Assembly: GCA_035695065.1 (NCBI GenBank)
Contig: DASSEW010000003.1
Coordinates: forward strand, 11,033 to 75,032
Origin: 66-474 sp035695065
Lineage (GTDB): Bacteria > Pseudomonadota > Gammaproteobacteria > Xanthomonadales > Rhodanobacteraceae
Direction of reading: 5' to 3'
DNA: 64,000 nucleotides
Part shown: positions 35,415 through 44,408 of the stretch, piece by piece
Position numbering within the stretch: the first letter of the stretch is position 1
How the letters are laid out: every line of letters begins with the position of its first letter
Made by a program: the position numbers and the translations under genes
Notes under the pieces: generated by a model
The model's input: only the letters and a program-made list of their open reading frames with translations
The model's database searches: none
Told to the model about the DNA's origin: nothing

Positions 35415-36563
35415 ATGCTCTCTCTCCGCACCCACGCATCCCTGGACGAGATCAACGCCGCGGATTGGGATGCGCTGGTCGGCGACGGCAATCCTTTCGT
35501 GGCGCATGCATTCCTCGCGGGGTTGGAACGCACCGGCTGCATCCGCGAGGCCCTCGGCTGGCGCGCGCAGCACCTGACCCTGCGCGACGGCGACGCGCTG
35601 GTCGGCGCGCTGCCGCTGTATCTCAAGGGCAACTCGCACGGCGAGTACGTGTTCGACTGGTCGTGGGCGCACGCATGGGAACGCGCGGGCGGTGACTACT
35701 ATCCGAAGCTCCTGTGCGCCATCCCCTACTCGCCCGTCACCGGGCCGCGCTTGCTGGTCGGAACGGGCTCAGGTTCAGCCGGGCGCCGCGCCACGCTTGC
35801 GCAAGGGCTGCTGCAATTGACGCACGAGCTGGGTCTTTCCTCGGCGCACGTGAATTTCCTGCGCGAGGACGAACTGGCCGCCTTCGACGACGAACAATGG
35901 TTGCCACGCTACGACTGGCAGTACCACTGGTGCAACGAGCATGGCTGGCGCGACTTCGCCGATTTCCTGGATGCGCTGACGCACAAGCGCCGCAAGGCGA
36001 TCCGCCACGAGCGCGCGCAGGTGAGCAAGGCCGGCCTCGTTTGCGAATTCCGCGACGGCGGTTCGCTCTCCGCGCACGAATGGGACGCCATGCACGCGCT
36101 GTACCTGTCCACGTTCGACGTGAAAGGCAACACGGCCACGCTGACGCGCGAGTTCTTCCGCCATCTCGGTCGCGCGTTTCCGACGCACTCGCACGTGGCG
36201 TTCGCGCGTCGAGGTGGCGAGATCGTCGCCGGCGCGTTGTACCTGTCGTCCAACGACACGCTGTACGGCCGCTACTGGGGTGCACGCGAACAGGTTCCCG
36301 GCCTGCACTTCGAGCTGTGCTATTACCAAGGCATCGAGCACTGCCTGCGCGGAGGCCTGCCTGCCTTCGAACCCGGCGCCCAGGGCGAGCACAAGCTGGC
36401 ACGCGGCTTCCTGCCGGTGCGCACGCACTCGCGACACTACCTCGCCGACGAGCGCTTTCGCGAAGCGGTCCGCGGCGCGTTGAAGCGCGAATCGGCGATG
36501 CTGGAGTCGTATGGGCGCGAGTTGCGCGAGCATTCACCCTTCGCGCAGCGCGACGCCGCATGA
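35415..36563 (+). CDS. PF04339 (DUF482) GNAT-like N-acetyltransferase family protein
   Basis: A protein of 382 residues starting at ATG 35415; the site GGGGAAGGG about 13 bases upstream is provided by a repeat, so a nearby alternative start is possible. It matches the long GNAT/FemAB-like family once called DUF482: NPFVAHAFLAGLERTGC at the N-terminus, YFP-like CAIPYSPVTGPRLLVG, the HVNFLREDE block, RKAIRHERAQV and the C-terminal GLPAFEPGAQGEHKLARGF. The acyl acceptor is unknown. Its stop overlaps the aat start (ATGA), so both are probably one operon. Confidence 0.82.
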   Translation: MLSLRTHASLDEINAADWDALVGDGNPFVAHAFLAGLERTGCIREALGWRAQHLTLRDGDALVGALPLYLKGNSHGEYVFDWSWAHAWERAGGDYYPKLLCAIPYSPVTGPRLLVGTGSGSAGRRATLAQGLLQLTHELGLSSAHVNFLREDELAAFDDEQWLPRYDWQYHWCNEHGWRDFADFLDALTHKRRKAIRHERAQVSKAGLVCEFRDGGSLSAHEWDAMHALYLSTFDVKGNTATLTREFFRHLGRAFPTHSHVAFARRGGEIVAGALYLSSNDTLYGRYWGAREQVPGLHFELCYYQGIEHCLRGGLPAFEPGAQGEHKLARGFLPVRTHSRHYLADERFREAVRGALKRESAMLESYGRELREHSPFAQRDAA

Positions 36564-37276
36564 TCAGGCTGGCGCCATTGCGCGACGACGATCCGGACGC
36601 TTTCCCGGATCCCGCGCGCGCTCTGCGCGATCCCAACGGCCTGCTCGCCTTCGGCGGCGACCTTTCGCCGCAGCGGCTGGTCGCGGCGTACTCGCATGGC
36701 ATCTTCCCCTGGTACAGCGAGGGCGACCCGCTGCTGTGGTGGTCGCCCGATCCACGCTGCGTGTTCGCCACCGATGGCGTGCACGTCTCGCGGCGATTGC
36801 GGCGAACGCTGAAGAACTCCGAATGGACGCTGAGCATGGATCGCGATTTCGCGCGGGTGATGCGCGAATGCGCCGCGCCACGCGCGGGAGAGCCCGGCAC
36901 GTGGATCACCGGCGACATGCTCGCCGCCTACACGCGCCTGCACGAACTCGGTCACGCGCATTCGCTGGAAGTCTGGGACGCCGACGCACTGGTCGGCGGC
37001 ATCTACGGCGTGGCGATCGGTCGCGCGTTCAGCGCCGAATCCATGTTCTCGCGCATGACCGACGCGTCCAAGGTCGCGCTGGTCGCGTTGTGCCGCACGC
37101 TGCACGGCTGGGGCTCCCCGCTGCTCGATGCGCAGGTCCCTAATCCGCACCTGCAACGCATGGGCGCGATCACGATCCCGCGTGACGACTATCTGCGCCA
37201 ATTGCGCACGCTCGTCGCCCGGCCGGGACCGCAGTCCTGGCGAGTTCCGTCCACGCGGGTTTCCGAGCTTGCGTGA
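36560..37276 (+). CDS. aat: leucyl/phenylalanyl-tRNA--protein transferase
   Basis: A protein of 238 residues that adds Leu or Phe to N-terminal Arg/Lys of proteins, marking them for ClpS-ClpAP. Family blocks: GLLAFGGDLSPQRLVAAYSHGIFPW, WWSPDPRCVF, TWITGDMLAAYTRLHELGHAHSLE and GVAIGRAFSAESMFSRM. Length equals E. coli Aat (234). It starts inside the stop of the preceding gene. Confidence 0.94.
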   Translation: MIRLAPLRDDDPDAFPDPARALRDPNGLLAFGGDLSPQRLVAAYSHGIFPWYSEGDPLLWWSPDPRCVFATDGVHVSRRLRRTLKNSEWTLSMDRDFARVMRECAAPRAGEPGTWITGDMLAAYTRLHELGHAHSLEVWDADALVGGIYGVAIGRAFSAESMFSRMTDASKVALVALCRTLHGWGSPLLDAQVPNPHLQRMGAITIPRDDYLRQLRTLVARPGPQSWRVPSTRVSELA

Positions 37277-37339
37277 ACTCGCGCGGCGATTGGCGTAGAT
37301 TGTTTGCGTGCGCAGTCGCGCCAGCATCGGGAGCAGACG

Positions 37340-37807
37340 ATGAACGACGAAGACGAAGACCTCGGCAACGGCAAGCGCAGCACCGAACAGGCCAGGGCAT
37401 TTGCACGCGGCATGATGGAGTCCGCGCAGCAGATCTGGCTGGCCGGCCTGGGCGCGATGTCCAAGGCGCAGCAGGAAGGCGGAAAGTTTTTCGAAACATT
37501 GGTGGAAGAAGGCGCCCAGGTGCAGAAGAAGACGCGCAACTACACGCAGGCGCAGTTCGAGCAGGCACAGCGGCGCGCCGGACCGTGGGTCAGCGAGGCG
37601 CGCAAGCGCACCAACGATGCCTTCGGCAAGTTCGAGCAGATGTTCGACCAGCGCCTCGCCCGCGCGATGCAACGCATGCAAATGCCCACGCGCGAGGATT
37701 TCGACAACCTCTCCGCGCGCATCGACGAACTCGCGCGCGAGGTGCGCAGCGCCAGGCGAGCGCCGCGCAAGTCGGCGGGCGTGAAGCCGCCGGTATCGGA
37801 AGACTGA
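37340..37807 (+). CDS. phasin / poly(hydroxyalkanoate) granule-associated protein
   Basis: A protein of 155 residues starting at ATG 37340 (GGGAGC upstream). The block ARGMMESAQQIWLAGLGAMSKAQQEGGKFFETLVEEG is the signature of the PhaF/PhaI granule-associated family; the remainder is an amphipathic helical coil and a basic Ala/Arg/Lys tail. Such proteins coat PHA granules or act as small nucleoid-linked scaffolds. No PHA synthase is in the window. An acyl-CoA-binding protein gene follows 68 bases downstream. Confidence 0.85.
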   Translation: MNDEDEDLGNGKRSTEQARAFARGMMESAQQIWLAGLGAMSKAQQEGGKFFETLVEEGAQVQKKTRNYTQAQFEQAQRRAGPWVSEARKRTNDAFGKFEQMFDQRLARAMQRMQMPTREDFDNLSARIDELAREVRSARRAPRKSAGVKPPVSED

Positions 37808-37875
37808 TCGCTCCGCATTGACGCGAGTCGCGCGCAGGGCCGAGAATCAAAGGGTCCGACCTCGAAAGCCGCCAG

Positions 37876-38142
37876 ATGTCAGCCGATCTGTCCACCGAAT
37901 TCGAGCAGGCCGCATCCGATGCCAAGCGATTGGCGCAGCGGCCCGACAACGACACCCTGCTGAAGCTCTATGCGCTCTACAAGCAGGGCGCGCAGGGCGA
38001 CGTCAGCGGCCCCAAGCCCGGCTTCTTCGATTTCGTCGGCACCGCCAAGTACGAGGCCTGGACGCAGTTGCGCGGCATGCCGTGCGAGGAAGCGCGGGCG
38101 AAATACATCGAACTGGTGCGGAAACTGGAATCCGGCTTGTAG
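37876..38142 (+). CDS. acyl-CoA-binding protein
   Basis: A protein of 88 residues, full ACBP fold of four helices. Conserved ligands are present: LLKLYALYKQGAQGDV (the YKQ motif), KPGFFDFVGTAKYEAWTQLRGM (Lys and KYEAW), then EEARAKYIELV. It binds and buffers long-chain acyl-CoA in the cytosol. ACBP is mostly eukaryotic but scattered in proteobacteria. Its TAG stop (38140-38142) is the first triplet of a dispersed TAGGAGC repeat. Confidence 0.9.
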   Translation: MSADLSTEFEQAASDAKRLAQRPDNDTLLKLYALYKQGAQGDVSGPKPGFFDFVGTAKYEAWTQLRGMPCEEARAKYIELVRKLESGL

Positions 38143-38162
38143 GAGCAAGCGCGCTCGCGACC
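38139..38162. repeat. dispersed TAGGAGC-type repeat, copy 3, supplies a stop codon
   Basis: GTAGGAGCAAGCGCGCTCGC begins in the last codons of the ACBP gene; TAG 38140-38142 is its stop. Confidence 0.65.
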
Positions 38163-38179
38163 TGGCTTGCGCGGCAAGC

Positions 38180-38236
38180 CATCCATGGCGCGCTCTCCGA
38201 TCGGCATCCATGCCTCACCCTCACACGCAGCGCGAT
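38180..38236. repeat. dispersed repeat, family E copy 2
   Basis: CATCCATGGCGC and TCGGCATCCATGCCTCACCC, matching 442-505. The following GATCTGCC...GGCAGATC is a separate small palindrome (38234-38256). Confidence 0.6.
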
Positions 38237-38289
38237 CTGCCATTCAAGGCAGATCGCAAGCGCTGCATGTTCGACCTGCACGCAGGCTC

Positions 38290-38940
38290 TTACAGGGGCT
38301 CCCGCGCCCGCTGCGCAACGGCGATCGCCTCCGCCACCGCCCGCTCGCGTTCGTTGCCTGACGCCAACCCGGCACGCGCGCCTTCCTGGTCGGCGGCATC
38401 GCGGTTCTGGCTGAGCTTGTAGCGGCCTTCGAGCTTTTCGATGCGCAATTCCAGCCCGACGATGTACTGCATCTGCTCGCGCAGGTAATCGGCCGGCGCA
38501 TCGGTGATCTTCCACGACTCCGCCCGTCCATCCTCGTTGCGCTTCACCAGCCGTTCCAGATGCGCATGCAGGCGATCCGGACCGTCCATGATGTGCAGCG
38601 TGCCGTGCGCGTGCACAGCCACGTAATCCCAGGTCGGCACCTGGCGCGGATCCTCGCGCTTGCCCGGATACCACGACGGCGAGACGTAGGCGTGCGGTCC
38701 CTGGAAGATCGCCAGCGCCGGAATGCCTTCACCGATATCGCGCCATTGCGGGTTGTAGCGCCCGATGTGACCACGCAGGGTACCGTTCGGCGCCGGTTGC
38801 GCGTCCACCTCGAACGGCAAATGCGTCACGACGAATTCGCCGTTCACGTGCGTCAACAAGGTGCCGAATGAAATCGCGCGGATCGCATCGTGCAGCACCT
38901 CGACGCGGTCTTCGCGGAAATAAGGGTGCGGGTAGGACAT
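38290..38940 (-). CDS. PaiB-type FMN-binding protein
   Basis: A protein of 216 residues starting at ATG 38940. The family start YPHPYFREDRVEVLHDAIRA, TLLTHVNGEFVVTHLPF, then GHIGRYNPQW and FQGPHAYVSPSWYP match PaiB/FMN-binding split-barrel proteins, annotated as negative regulators after Bacillus PaiB. Whether it binds DNA is doubtful; an FMN or haem-linked enzymatic role is equally likely. The C-terminus is a charged helix (EAIAVAQRAREPL). It occupies the place after zipA where ligA is often found in relatives. Confidence 0.82.
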   Translation of the reverse strand: MSYPHPYFREDRVEVLHDAIRAISFGTLLTHVNGEFVVTHLPFEVDAQPAPNGTLRGHIGRYNPQWRDIGEGIPALAIFQGPHAYVSPSWYPGKREDPRQVPTWDYVAVHAHGTLHIMDGPDRLHAHLERLVKRNEDGRAESWKITDAPADYLREQMQYIVGLELRIEKLEGRYKLSQNRDAADQEGARAGLASGNERERAVAEAIAVAQRAREPL

Positions 38941-38960
38941 GGCTGCGCGCAATAAAAATC

Positions 38961-39060
38961 CGTTCGCGTTGAGCGTAGCTCGCGCAGCGAGCGAAGTCGA
39001 AACGCCCTGCCCTTCGACTCCGGCCCCGTCTCCGTCCGGGGCCTACGCTCAGGGCGAGCG
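38961..39060. repeat. inverted dispersed repeats, family C copy 2
   Basis: CGTTCGCGTTGAGCGTAGCT...CGAAGTCGAA and its inverted partner CCTTCGACTCCGGCC...GGCCTACGCTCAGGGCGAGCGG. It has the same two halves as 15061-15165 but in the opposite order. Confidence 0.7.
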
Positions 39061-39072
39061 GTCACTTGAACA

Positions 39073-39876
39073 TCAGCGCCGCGAATCGAACCTCACTTCA
39101 GGCCCCTCATGCTTCCTGTCCCACGCGCGAAGTTCGTCGCGCAGCACCGCGATGCGCTGGCGGCCAAGTGCGCCGTGTTCCTCGTCCAGCACGTTGCCGC
39201 CCAGCAACTCGGCCATGCGTTGCGCGGCGGGCAGCATCGCGTCCCACGCATCCAGCGCGCTCAGCGGGCCCGGCAAGGTGAGGAAGAAGGTCAGTCCCGG
39301 CGTGCGCAGTTCATCGATGCGGCTCATGTCGAAGGTGCCGGGCTTCACCATGTTGGCCATCGAGAAGATCGGGCCCACTTCCGGTTTGCCGTCCAGCGGG
39401 CGATGGAAGATCTGCATGTCGCCGAATTCGAGGCCGGCTTTCTCCGCCGCCACCGCGACATCGCTGCCCGAGAACCGTCCATCGCCTCGCGCCACGACGA
39501 ACAGGGTCACGATGCGCTCCACCGGCAATTCGGCCGGACGCTTGCCCGGCAGCGGGCGCTGCGGAGCTGCGCGTCCACGCGGGCGCGAAGCGGCGACGGT
39601 TTCGCCAAGACGATCAAGTTCCTCGCGCAAACCGACGTCCAGCTCGCCCTGCCGCGGTTCGGGAACCTCGACGGACGGATCGGCGGGATCGGCGATCACC
39701 TCGTCGGTTTCGCCGATCACCGGCTCCACGCGGGAATCGGGTCCGCGCTTGAACAGGATGCGCCGGCCCTGCCCCTGCTGGCCGGGGCGGCCGAAGAAAT
39801 AAATCGCAAGCAGCACCAGCGCGCCGACGACCGCGATGATGATGCGCAAGCTGGTGGCGGAGATACCGGTGTCCAT
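39073..39876 (-). CDS. zipA: cell division protein ZipA
   Basis: A protein of 267 residues starting at ATG 39876. One N-terminal membrane helix (LRIIIAVVGALVLLAIYFF), a charged Pro/Glu-rich linker, and a C-terminal FtsZ-binding domain from about 135 (PVERIVTLFVVARGDGRFSG, then FSMANMVKPGTFDM and TPGLTFFLTLPGP). It anchors FtsZ filaments to the membrane. It lies downstream of smc, as in Pseudomonas and xanthomonads. Confidence 0.92.
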   Translation of the reverse strand: MDTGISATSLRIIIAVVGALVLLAIYFFGRPGQQGQGRRILFKRGPDSRVEPVIGETDEVIADPADPSVEVPEPRQGELDVGLREELDRLGETVAASRPRGRAAPQRPLPGKRPAELPVERIVTLFVVARGDGRFSGSDVAVAAEKAGLEFGDMQIFHRPLDGKPEVGPIFSMANMVKPGTFDMSRIDELRTPGLTFFLTLPGPLSALDAWDAMLPAAQRMAELLGGNVLDEEHGALGRQRIAVLRDELRAWDRKHEGPEVRFDSRR

Positions 39877-39925
39877 ATTGCGGACTTTAGCAAAACCGAA
39901 CATCCGCCATACGCGACTTTCAAAG

Positions 39926-40038
39926 CTCGTCGTTCCGGACACCGCGAAGCGGCGATCCGGAATCTACTCTCAGCACTCATCACCCAGGGCAGATTCCGGG
40001 TTCTGTCCGCGAAATCGCGGACAGCCCCGGAATGACGA
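39926..40038. repeat. REP-like elements, family A copy 3
   Basis: CGTCGTTCCGGACACCGCGA...GATCCGGAATC and inverted ATTCCGGG...CCCGGAATGACG, with an inner TGTCCGCGAAATCGCGGACA hairpin. It lies between smc and zipA. Confidence 0.68.
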
Positions 40039-40059
40039 CAAGCAATGTTGCCGCCGTTC

Positions 40060-40082
40060 GATTCCCGATTCCCGATTCCCGG
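40060..40082. repeat. 7-bp tandem repeat (three units)
   Basis: ATTCCCG is repeated three times in a row just after the smc stop codon. It is short and probably without function, but could vary in copy number. Confidence 0.6.
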
Positions 40083-40085
40083 CTG

Positions 40086-43000
40086 TTAAGCAGCGCCCGC
40101 CATCTTCGCCGCCTCCGCCAGATCCACCTGCACCAGTCGCGACACGCCCGGCTCGCGCATGGTGACGCCACACAACTGGTGGGTGATTTCCATCGTGGAC
40201 TTGTTGTGGCTCACCACGATGAACTGCACCTTCTCGGACATGTCGCGCACCAGTTGTCCGAAGCGGCCGACGTTGCCTTCGTCCAGCGGCGCGTCCACCT
40301 CGTCCAGCAGGCAGAACGGCGCGGGATTGAGGTTGAAGATCGAGAACACCAGTGCCACCGCGGTCATCGCCTTCTCGCCACCGGACAGCAGCGAGATATG
40401 GCTGACCCGCTTGCCGGGAGGGCGTGCCATGATCGTCACGCCGGTATCCAGCAGATCCTCGCCGGTCAGCTCCAGGTGCGCGTGGCCACCGCCGAACAAT
40501 TGCGGGAACAGCGACTGGAAGCCGGCATTGACACGATCGAAGGTGTCCTTGAAGCGCTGGCGGGTTTCGCGATCGATCTTCTTGATCGCGTTCTCCAGCG
40601 TCTCCAGCGCGGCGGTGAGGTCGGTGAGCTGCGCATCCAGGTATTCCTTGCGCTGCGCCGCTTCGGCGTGCTCGGCGATGGCGGCGAGGTTCACCGGTTC
40701 CAGCCGCGCGATCTTGCCTTCGAGGTCGGCGATGCGCTCCTGCCACTGCTCCGGCTGCGCGTCCTCGGCCAGTTCCGCCAGCAGCGGCTCTACTGCCAAG
40801 CCCGCGGCGTTGATTGCTTCGGTCAACTGGTCGGCGCGCATGCGCAGCGCCTGTTCGGCGAGTCGGCGCTCGGTCAGCGCGTCGCGCTGGCCGGCGATGG
40901 CGGCCTCGGCGCCGTGGCGCTCCTGTTCCAGCCGCCGCAATTCCGCGTCGGCCTCTTCCACCGCGCGGCGTGCATCCACCAGCTTGCGGTCGATCTGCAA
41001 ACGCTGATCGAGATACGTCTGGCGTTCGTTTTCGAGCGCGGCGATCGGATCGTCACCGGCATTGATCTGTGTATCCAGCTCGCTGCGGCGCGATTCCAGT
41101 TGCGCGTGCTGGGCTTCCATGCGCGCCAGCGATTGTTCCAGCGAAGACAGCGCGGAGCGCCTGGATTCCAGCGTCAGCGCGTGGCGATGCGACGCATCTG
41201 CCGCCTCCTGCGCATCGGCGCGCGTGGCGGCACGGTTCTCCAGCAGCTGGCGGCGCTCGCTCTCCAGTTCCACGCGCACGCGCTCGTGCTCGCCCATGCG
41301 CGCGATTGCCGCTTCCATGCGGGCCCGCGCGGCACGCGCATGTTCCTCGTTCTCGGCGACGCGCTTGGCGATCTCCGCAAGTTCGCCGTCCAGCGCCTGC
41401 AGGCGCGCCTGCGCGCTGTCTATGCGGCCGCGCTTGCCCTGCAGTTCGCCGGCAAGTTCCGACAGCCGCCGGTGCGCGCCATACAGCTCGCGCTGGGCGT
41501 CGTCGCGCGCCTGCTCGGCGGCGAGCCGCTGCGCGCGCACTTCTTCTGCGCGGTGCGCAAGTTCCTTCAGCCGCGCCTGTAACTGTTCGGTTTCGTCGTG
41601 CAGCGTTTGCAGTTCACGACCGCGCGCCAGCACGCCCATCTGGCCGCCTTCCTCGCGACGCACGCGCGCGAAGCCTGCGCCCAGCCACACGCCCTCGCGG
41701 GTGATGACCGAATGCGGTGCCGACAGCGTGGCCGCGATGGAACGCGCCTGCTCCAGCGTTTCCGCGGTACGCACTTGCGCAAGCAAGGCAAGCGCCGCGG
41801 ACGGACCGCGCGCCTGCGCCGCCAGCGTGCCTTCGAGATTCGACACCGACGCCCCGTCGGAACCGATCAGGCTGATGTCGGCGCGTTCGATGGCCGCCAT
41901 GTCGGCGGCGAGGTGTAGCGGATCGTCCACCAGCACGCCTTCCAGCAGGCCCGCCAGCACGGTTTCCACCGCGCGTTCCCAGCCTGATTCGACCTTCAGC
42001 TGCGCACCGAGCCGCGCGCCATCGGCAAGCCCGAATTTCTGCAGCCACTCGCGCGCATGGTCGCGATCCTGGCCGAGCGCCGCGTGCTGCAACGCCTCCA
42101 GCGAAGCGATGCGACCGCGCAGCGATTGTTCCTGCGCGCGCGCTTCGGCCAGCCACGATTGCGACTGCCGCTCCTCGCCGAGCAGGCGCTCGGCGTCGGC
42201 CTTCTGGGCTTCCATCTGTTCAGTGGCCGATTCGATCCGGCCGCGTTGCGCCGAGTGCTCGGTCTCCAGCGCTTCGGCGGCCTGATGCAGGGCGTCGAGA
42301 TCGTAGTTCTCGCGCTCTTTCTGCAACGCTTCGCGGCGGCGCGCCAGCTCCAGCCCCTGACGATCGAGATGATCAATATTGGTGCGCTCGACATCCGCTT
42401 CGCGCGAGGTCGTCGCCGAATCGCCGCCGTGCGCTTCCCAGCGTTCCTGCCAGGCCGCGTGCGCGGCCTCGGCCTCGCGCAGCGCCGCGCTCGCTCGCGC
42501 CTCGACTTCGCGCAGGCGCTCCAACTCCGGTTCGCCTTCGGCCAGGGCGGCGCGCGCGGACTCATGCTGCGCACGATCCGCGGCGATGTGTTCGTTCAAT
42601 TCGTTCCAGGCGCGCTCGGCCTCCTCGCGGGCCTGGCGCAGGCGCTCGCCCAGTTCGCGATGATGGCGGATCTGCTGCTCGACGCGCGCCAGCTCCGCGC
42701 CAACCTGGTAGACCTCGGCTTGCACGGCGTTCAATGCATCGCCGTGTTCCTGATGCCGGACGCGTCCGGCTTCGATCGCCGCTTCCAGGTGGCGCTGCTC
42801 GGCGAGCTGCTTCTCGATGCCGGTTTCGGCTTCGCGCAGGGCTTCGCGATGGGTACTGAGTTCCTGCGCGATCGCGCGGTAACTCAGCGCGCGCAGTTCC
42901 GCCTCGCGATGCGTGTGTTCTTCCTTCAGCTTCTTCCAGCGCTCGGCGGCGCGCGCCTGCCGATTCAGGTGATCGAGCTGCTTGTCCACTTCCTCGCGCA

Positions 43001-43589
43001 CGTCGCGCACGCGATCCAGGTTCTCGCGCGTGGCCTTGATGCGGGATTCGGTTTCCTTGCGACGCTCCTTGTAACGGGAGATGCCGGCGGCCTCTTCAAG
43101 GTGCGCGCGCAATTGCTCGGGATGCGCCTCGACGATGTCCGAGATGACACCCTGCTCGATGATCGAATAGCTGCGCGCGCCCAAGCCCGTGCCTAGGAAC
43201 AGGTCGGTGATGTCGCGCCGACGGCAGCGCACGCCGTTCAAAAAATAATCCGATTGCGAATCGCGCCCGACCACGCGCTTCACGGAGATCTCGTTGTAGC
43301 TGGCGTACTCGCCGCCGATCGCGCCGTCGGAATTGTCGAATACCAGTTCGACGACGGCCTGGCCGACCGGCTTGCGCCCCGACGATCCCGAAAAGATCAC
43401 GTCGGTCAGCGCCTCGCCGCGCAGGCGGCTGGCCGCGCTCTCGCCCATCACCCAGCGGATGGCATCGATGATGTTGGACTTGCCGCAACCGTTGGGTCCG
43501 ACGATGCCGGTGAGATTGGTGGGCAGGTGCAGCGTGGTCGGATCGACGAAGGATTTGAAACCGGCCAGCTTGATGGTGGTCAGGCGCAT
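40086..43589 (-). CDS. smc: chromosome partition protein Smc
   Basis: A protein of 1167 residues, the ATPase of the Smc-ScpAB condensin encoded with scpAB at 5436-7140. N-terminal Walker A GPNGCGKSNIIDAIRW at about 32, long coiled coils, a hinge around 510-650 (GVLVDDPLHLAADM and the glycines of the dimer interface), and the C-terminal signature LLSGGEKAMTAVAL plus Walker B PFCLLDEVDAPLDEGN near 1100. The reading frame is uninterrupted. The antisense strand has long but codon-shadow open frames. Confidence 0.96.
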   Translation of the reverse strand: MRLTTIKLAGFKSFVDPTTLHLPTNLTGIVGPNGCGKSNIIDAIRWVMGESAASRLRGEALTDVIFSGSSGRKPVGQAVVELVFDNSDGAIGGEYASYNEISVKRVVGRDSQSDYFLNGVRCRRRDITDLFLGTGLGARSYSIIEQGVISDIVEAHPEQLRAHLEEAAGISRYKERRKETESRIKATRENLDRVRDVREEVDKQLDHLNRQARAAERWKKLKEEHTHREAELRALSYRAIAQELSTHREALREAETGIEKQLAEQRHLEAAIEAGRVRHQEHGDALNAVQAEVYQVGAELARVEQQIRHHRELGERLRQAREEAERAWNELNEHIAADRAQHESARAALAEGEPELERLREVEARASAALREAEAAHAAWQERWEAHGGDSATTSREADVERTNIDHLDRQGLELARRREALQKERENYDLDALHQAAEALETEHSAQRGRIESATEQMEAQKADAERLLGEERQSQSWLAEARAQEQSLRGRIASLEALQHAALGQDRDHAREWLQKFGLADGARLGAQLKVESGWERAVETVLAGLLEGVLVDDPLHLAADMAAIERADISLIGSDGASVSNLEGTLAAQARGPSAALALLAQVRTAETLEQARSIAATLSAPHSVITREGVWLGAGFARVRREEGGQMGVLARGRELQTLHDETEQLQARLKELAHRAEEVRAQRLAAEQARDDAQRELYGAHRRLSELAGELQGKRGRIDSAQARLQALDGELAEIAKRVAENEEHARAARARMEAAIARMGEHERVRVELESERRQLLENRAATRADAQEAADASHRHALTLESRRSALSSLEQSLARMEAQHAQLESRRSELDTQINAGDDPIAALENERQTYLDQRLQIDRKLVDARRAVEEADAELRRLEQERHGAEAAIAGQRDALTERRLAEQALRMRADQLTEAINAAGLAVEPLLAELAEDAQPEQWQERIADLEGKIARLEPVNLAAIAEHAEAAQRKEYLDAQLTDLTAALETLENAIKKIDRETRQRFKDTFDRVNAGFQSLFPQLFGGGHAHLELTGEDLLDTGVTIMARPPGKRVSHISLLSGGEKAMTAVALVFSIFNLNPAPFCLLDEVDAPLDEGNVGRFGQLVRDMSEKVQFIVVSHNKSTMEITHQLCGVTMREPGVSRLVQVDLAEAAKMAGAA

Positions 43590-43795
43590 GGTTTACCGCT
43601 TGGTTGAAGACGGAGCGCCGGTTGCCAGCGCCGAATGCGGCACTCTGCCAAGGCCCGCGGCCGGGCGCAATGAAAACTTGCCGACCGTTTTTGAGTCAGA
43701 TACTTACAAAGCAAACCTCAAGTTCCCGCAAGGCATGGTGCGGTGCGGCAAGTAACGTGCGCTTTGCGCACGATCGTGCACGGGTTGCACGCTAC

Positions 43796-44077
43796 TCAAG
43801 GCGAAGCGGCCCGCTGCTCTTCGGGTGTCCGCGCCTCGATCGCCAGCGCGTGGATGCCCTGACCGATCAGATCGTTCACCGCGGCATATACCAGCCGGTG
43901 CCGCTGGATCGGATTCTTTCCCGCGAATGCCGCGCTGACGATGCGCACGCGGAAGTGTCCGCTGCCCTCGCCCGCATGGCCGATGTGCAGATGGCCTTCG
44001 TCGATCACTTCCAGCGATTGGGGTTCCAGCGCGGCGGTGAGCTTCGCGCGGATGTCCTCGATGCGTGCCGCGGTCAT
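43796..44077 (-). CDS. BolA family protein
   Basis: A protein of 93 residues starting at ATG 44077. The BolA/IbaG fold is seen in LEVIDEGHLHIGHAGEGSGHFRVRIVSAAF and the C-terminal RHRLVYAAVNDLIGQGIHALAIEA, with the conserved His residues that share an Fe-S cluster with monothiol glutaredoxins. Its start overlaps the yciI stop (ATGA). The length and GHLH...HF pattern fit the BolA-like branch more than IbaG. Confidence 0.88.
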   Translation of the reverse strand: MTAARIEDIRAKLTAALEPQSLEVIDEGHLHIGHAGEGSGHFRVRIVSAAFAGKNPIQRHRLVYAAVNDLIGQGIHALAIEARTPEEQRAASP

Positions 44078-44373
44078 GGGAGCGTCTGGCGGAACGGCCG
44101 CACGCTCACGTCGCGGTACACACCTGCTGCCATGTATGGGTCGGCCTGCGCCCACGCACGGGCGGCTTCGAGATCTTCGAACTGCGCGATGATCAGGCTG
44201 CCCTCGAACCCGGCCGGACCGGGATCTTCCGCATCAATCGCCGGGAACGGCCCGGCCAGCAGCAGCCGTCCTTCGTCCAGCAACTGCTTCAGGCGCGCGA
44301 CGTGCGCGGGCCGCGCCCCTTGCCGTGCGCTCAGGGAATTTTCGTTGTCAAGACCGATGATTGCGTACCACAT
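44074..44373 (-). CDS. YciI family protein
   Basis: A protein of 99 residues starting at ATG 44373; a GTG at 44388 would add five residues. The YCII ferredoxin-like fold is recognised from WYAIIGLDNENSLSARQGARPAHVARL, GRLLLAGPF with the conserved His/Asp region, and DPYMAAGVYRDVSVRPF. The enzymatic role of YciI is undefined. It is coupled to bolA by an ATGA overlap. Confidence 0.88.
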   Translation of the reverse strand: MWYAIIGLDNENSLSARQGARPAHVARLKQLLDEGRLLLAGPFPAIDAEDPGPAGFEGSLIIAQFEDLEAARAWAQADPYMAAGVYRDVSVRPFRQTLP

Positions 44374-44408
44374 GAAGAATGAGCTCACTCAAGGGAGAAG
44401 CATGACTG

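Noticed and set aside
40032..41582. Open frame antisense to smc
   Set aside because: Codon shadow of the Smc coiled coil with no family similarity.
43590..43795. Clear smc promoter in the AT-richer spacer
   Set aside because: TTGAGG/TTGCGG and TAAGTA-like boxes occur but spacing (9 or 19 bases) is wrong, so no promoter is called.
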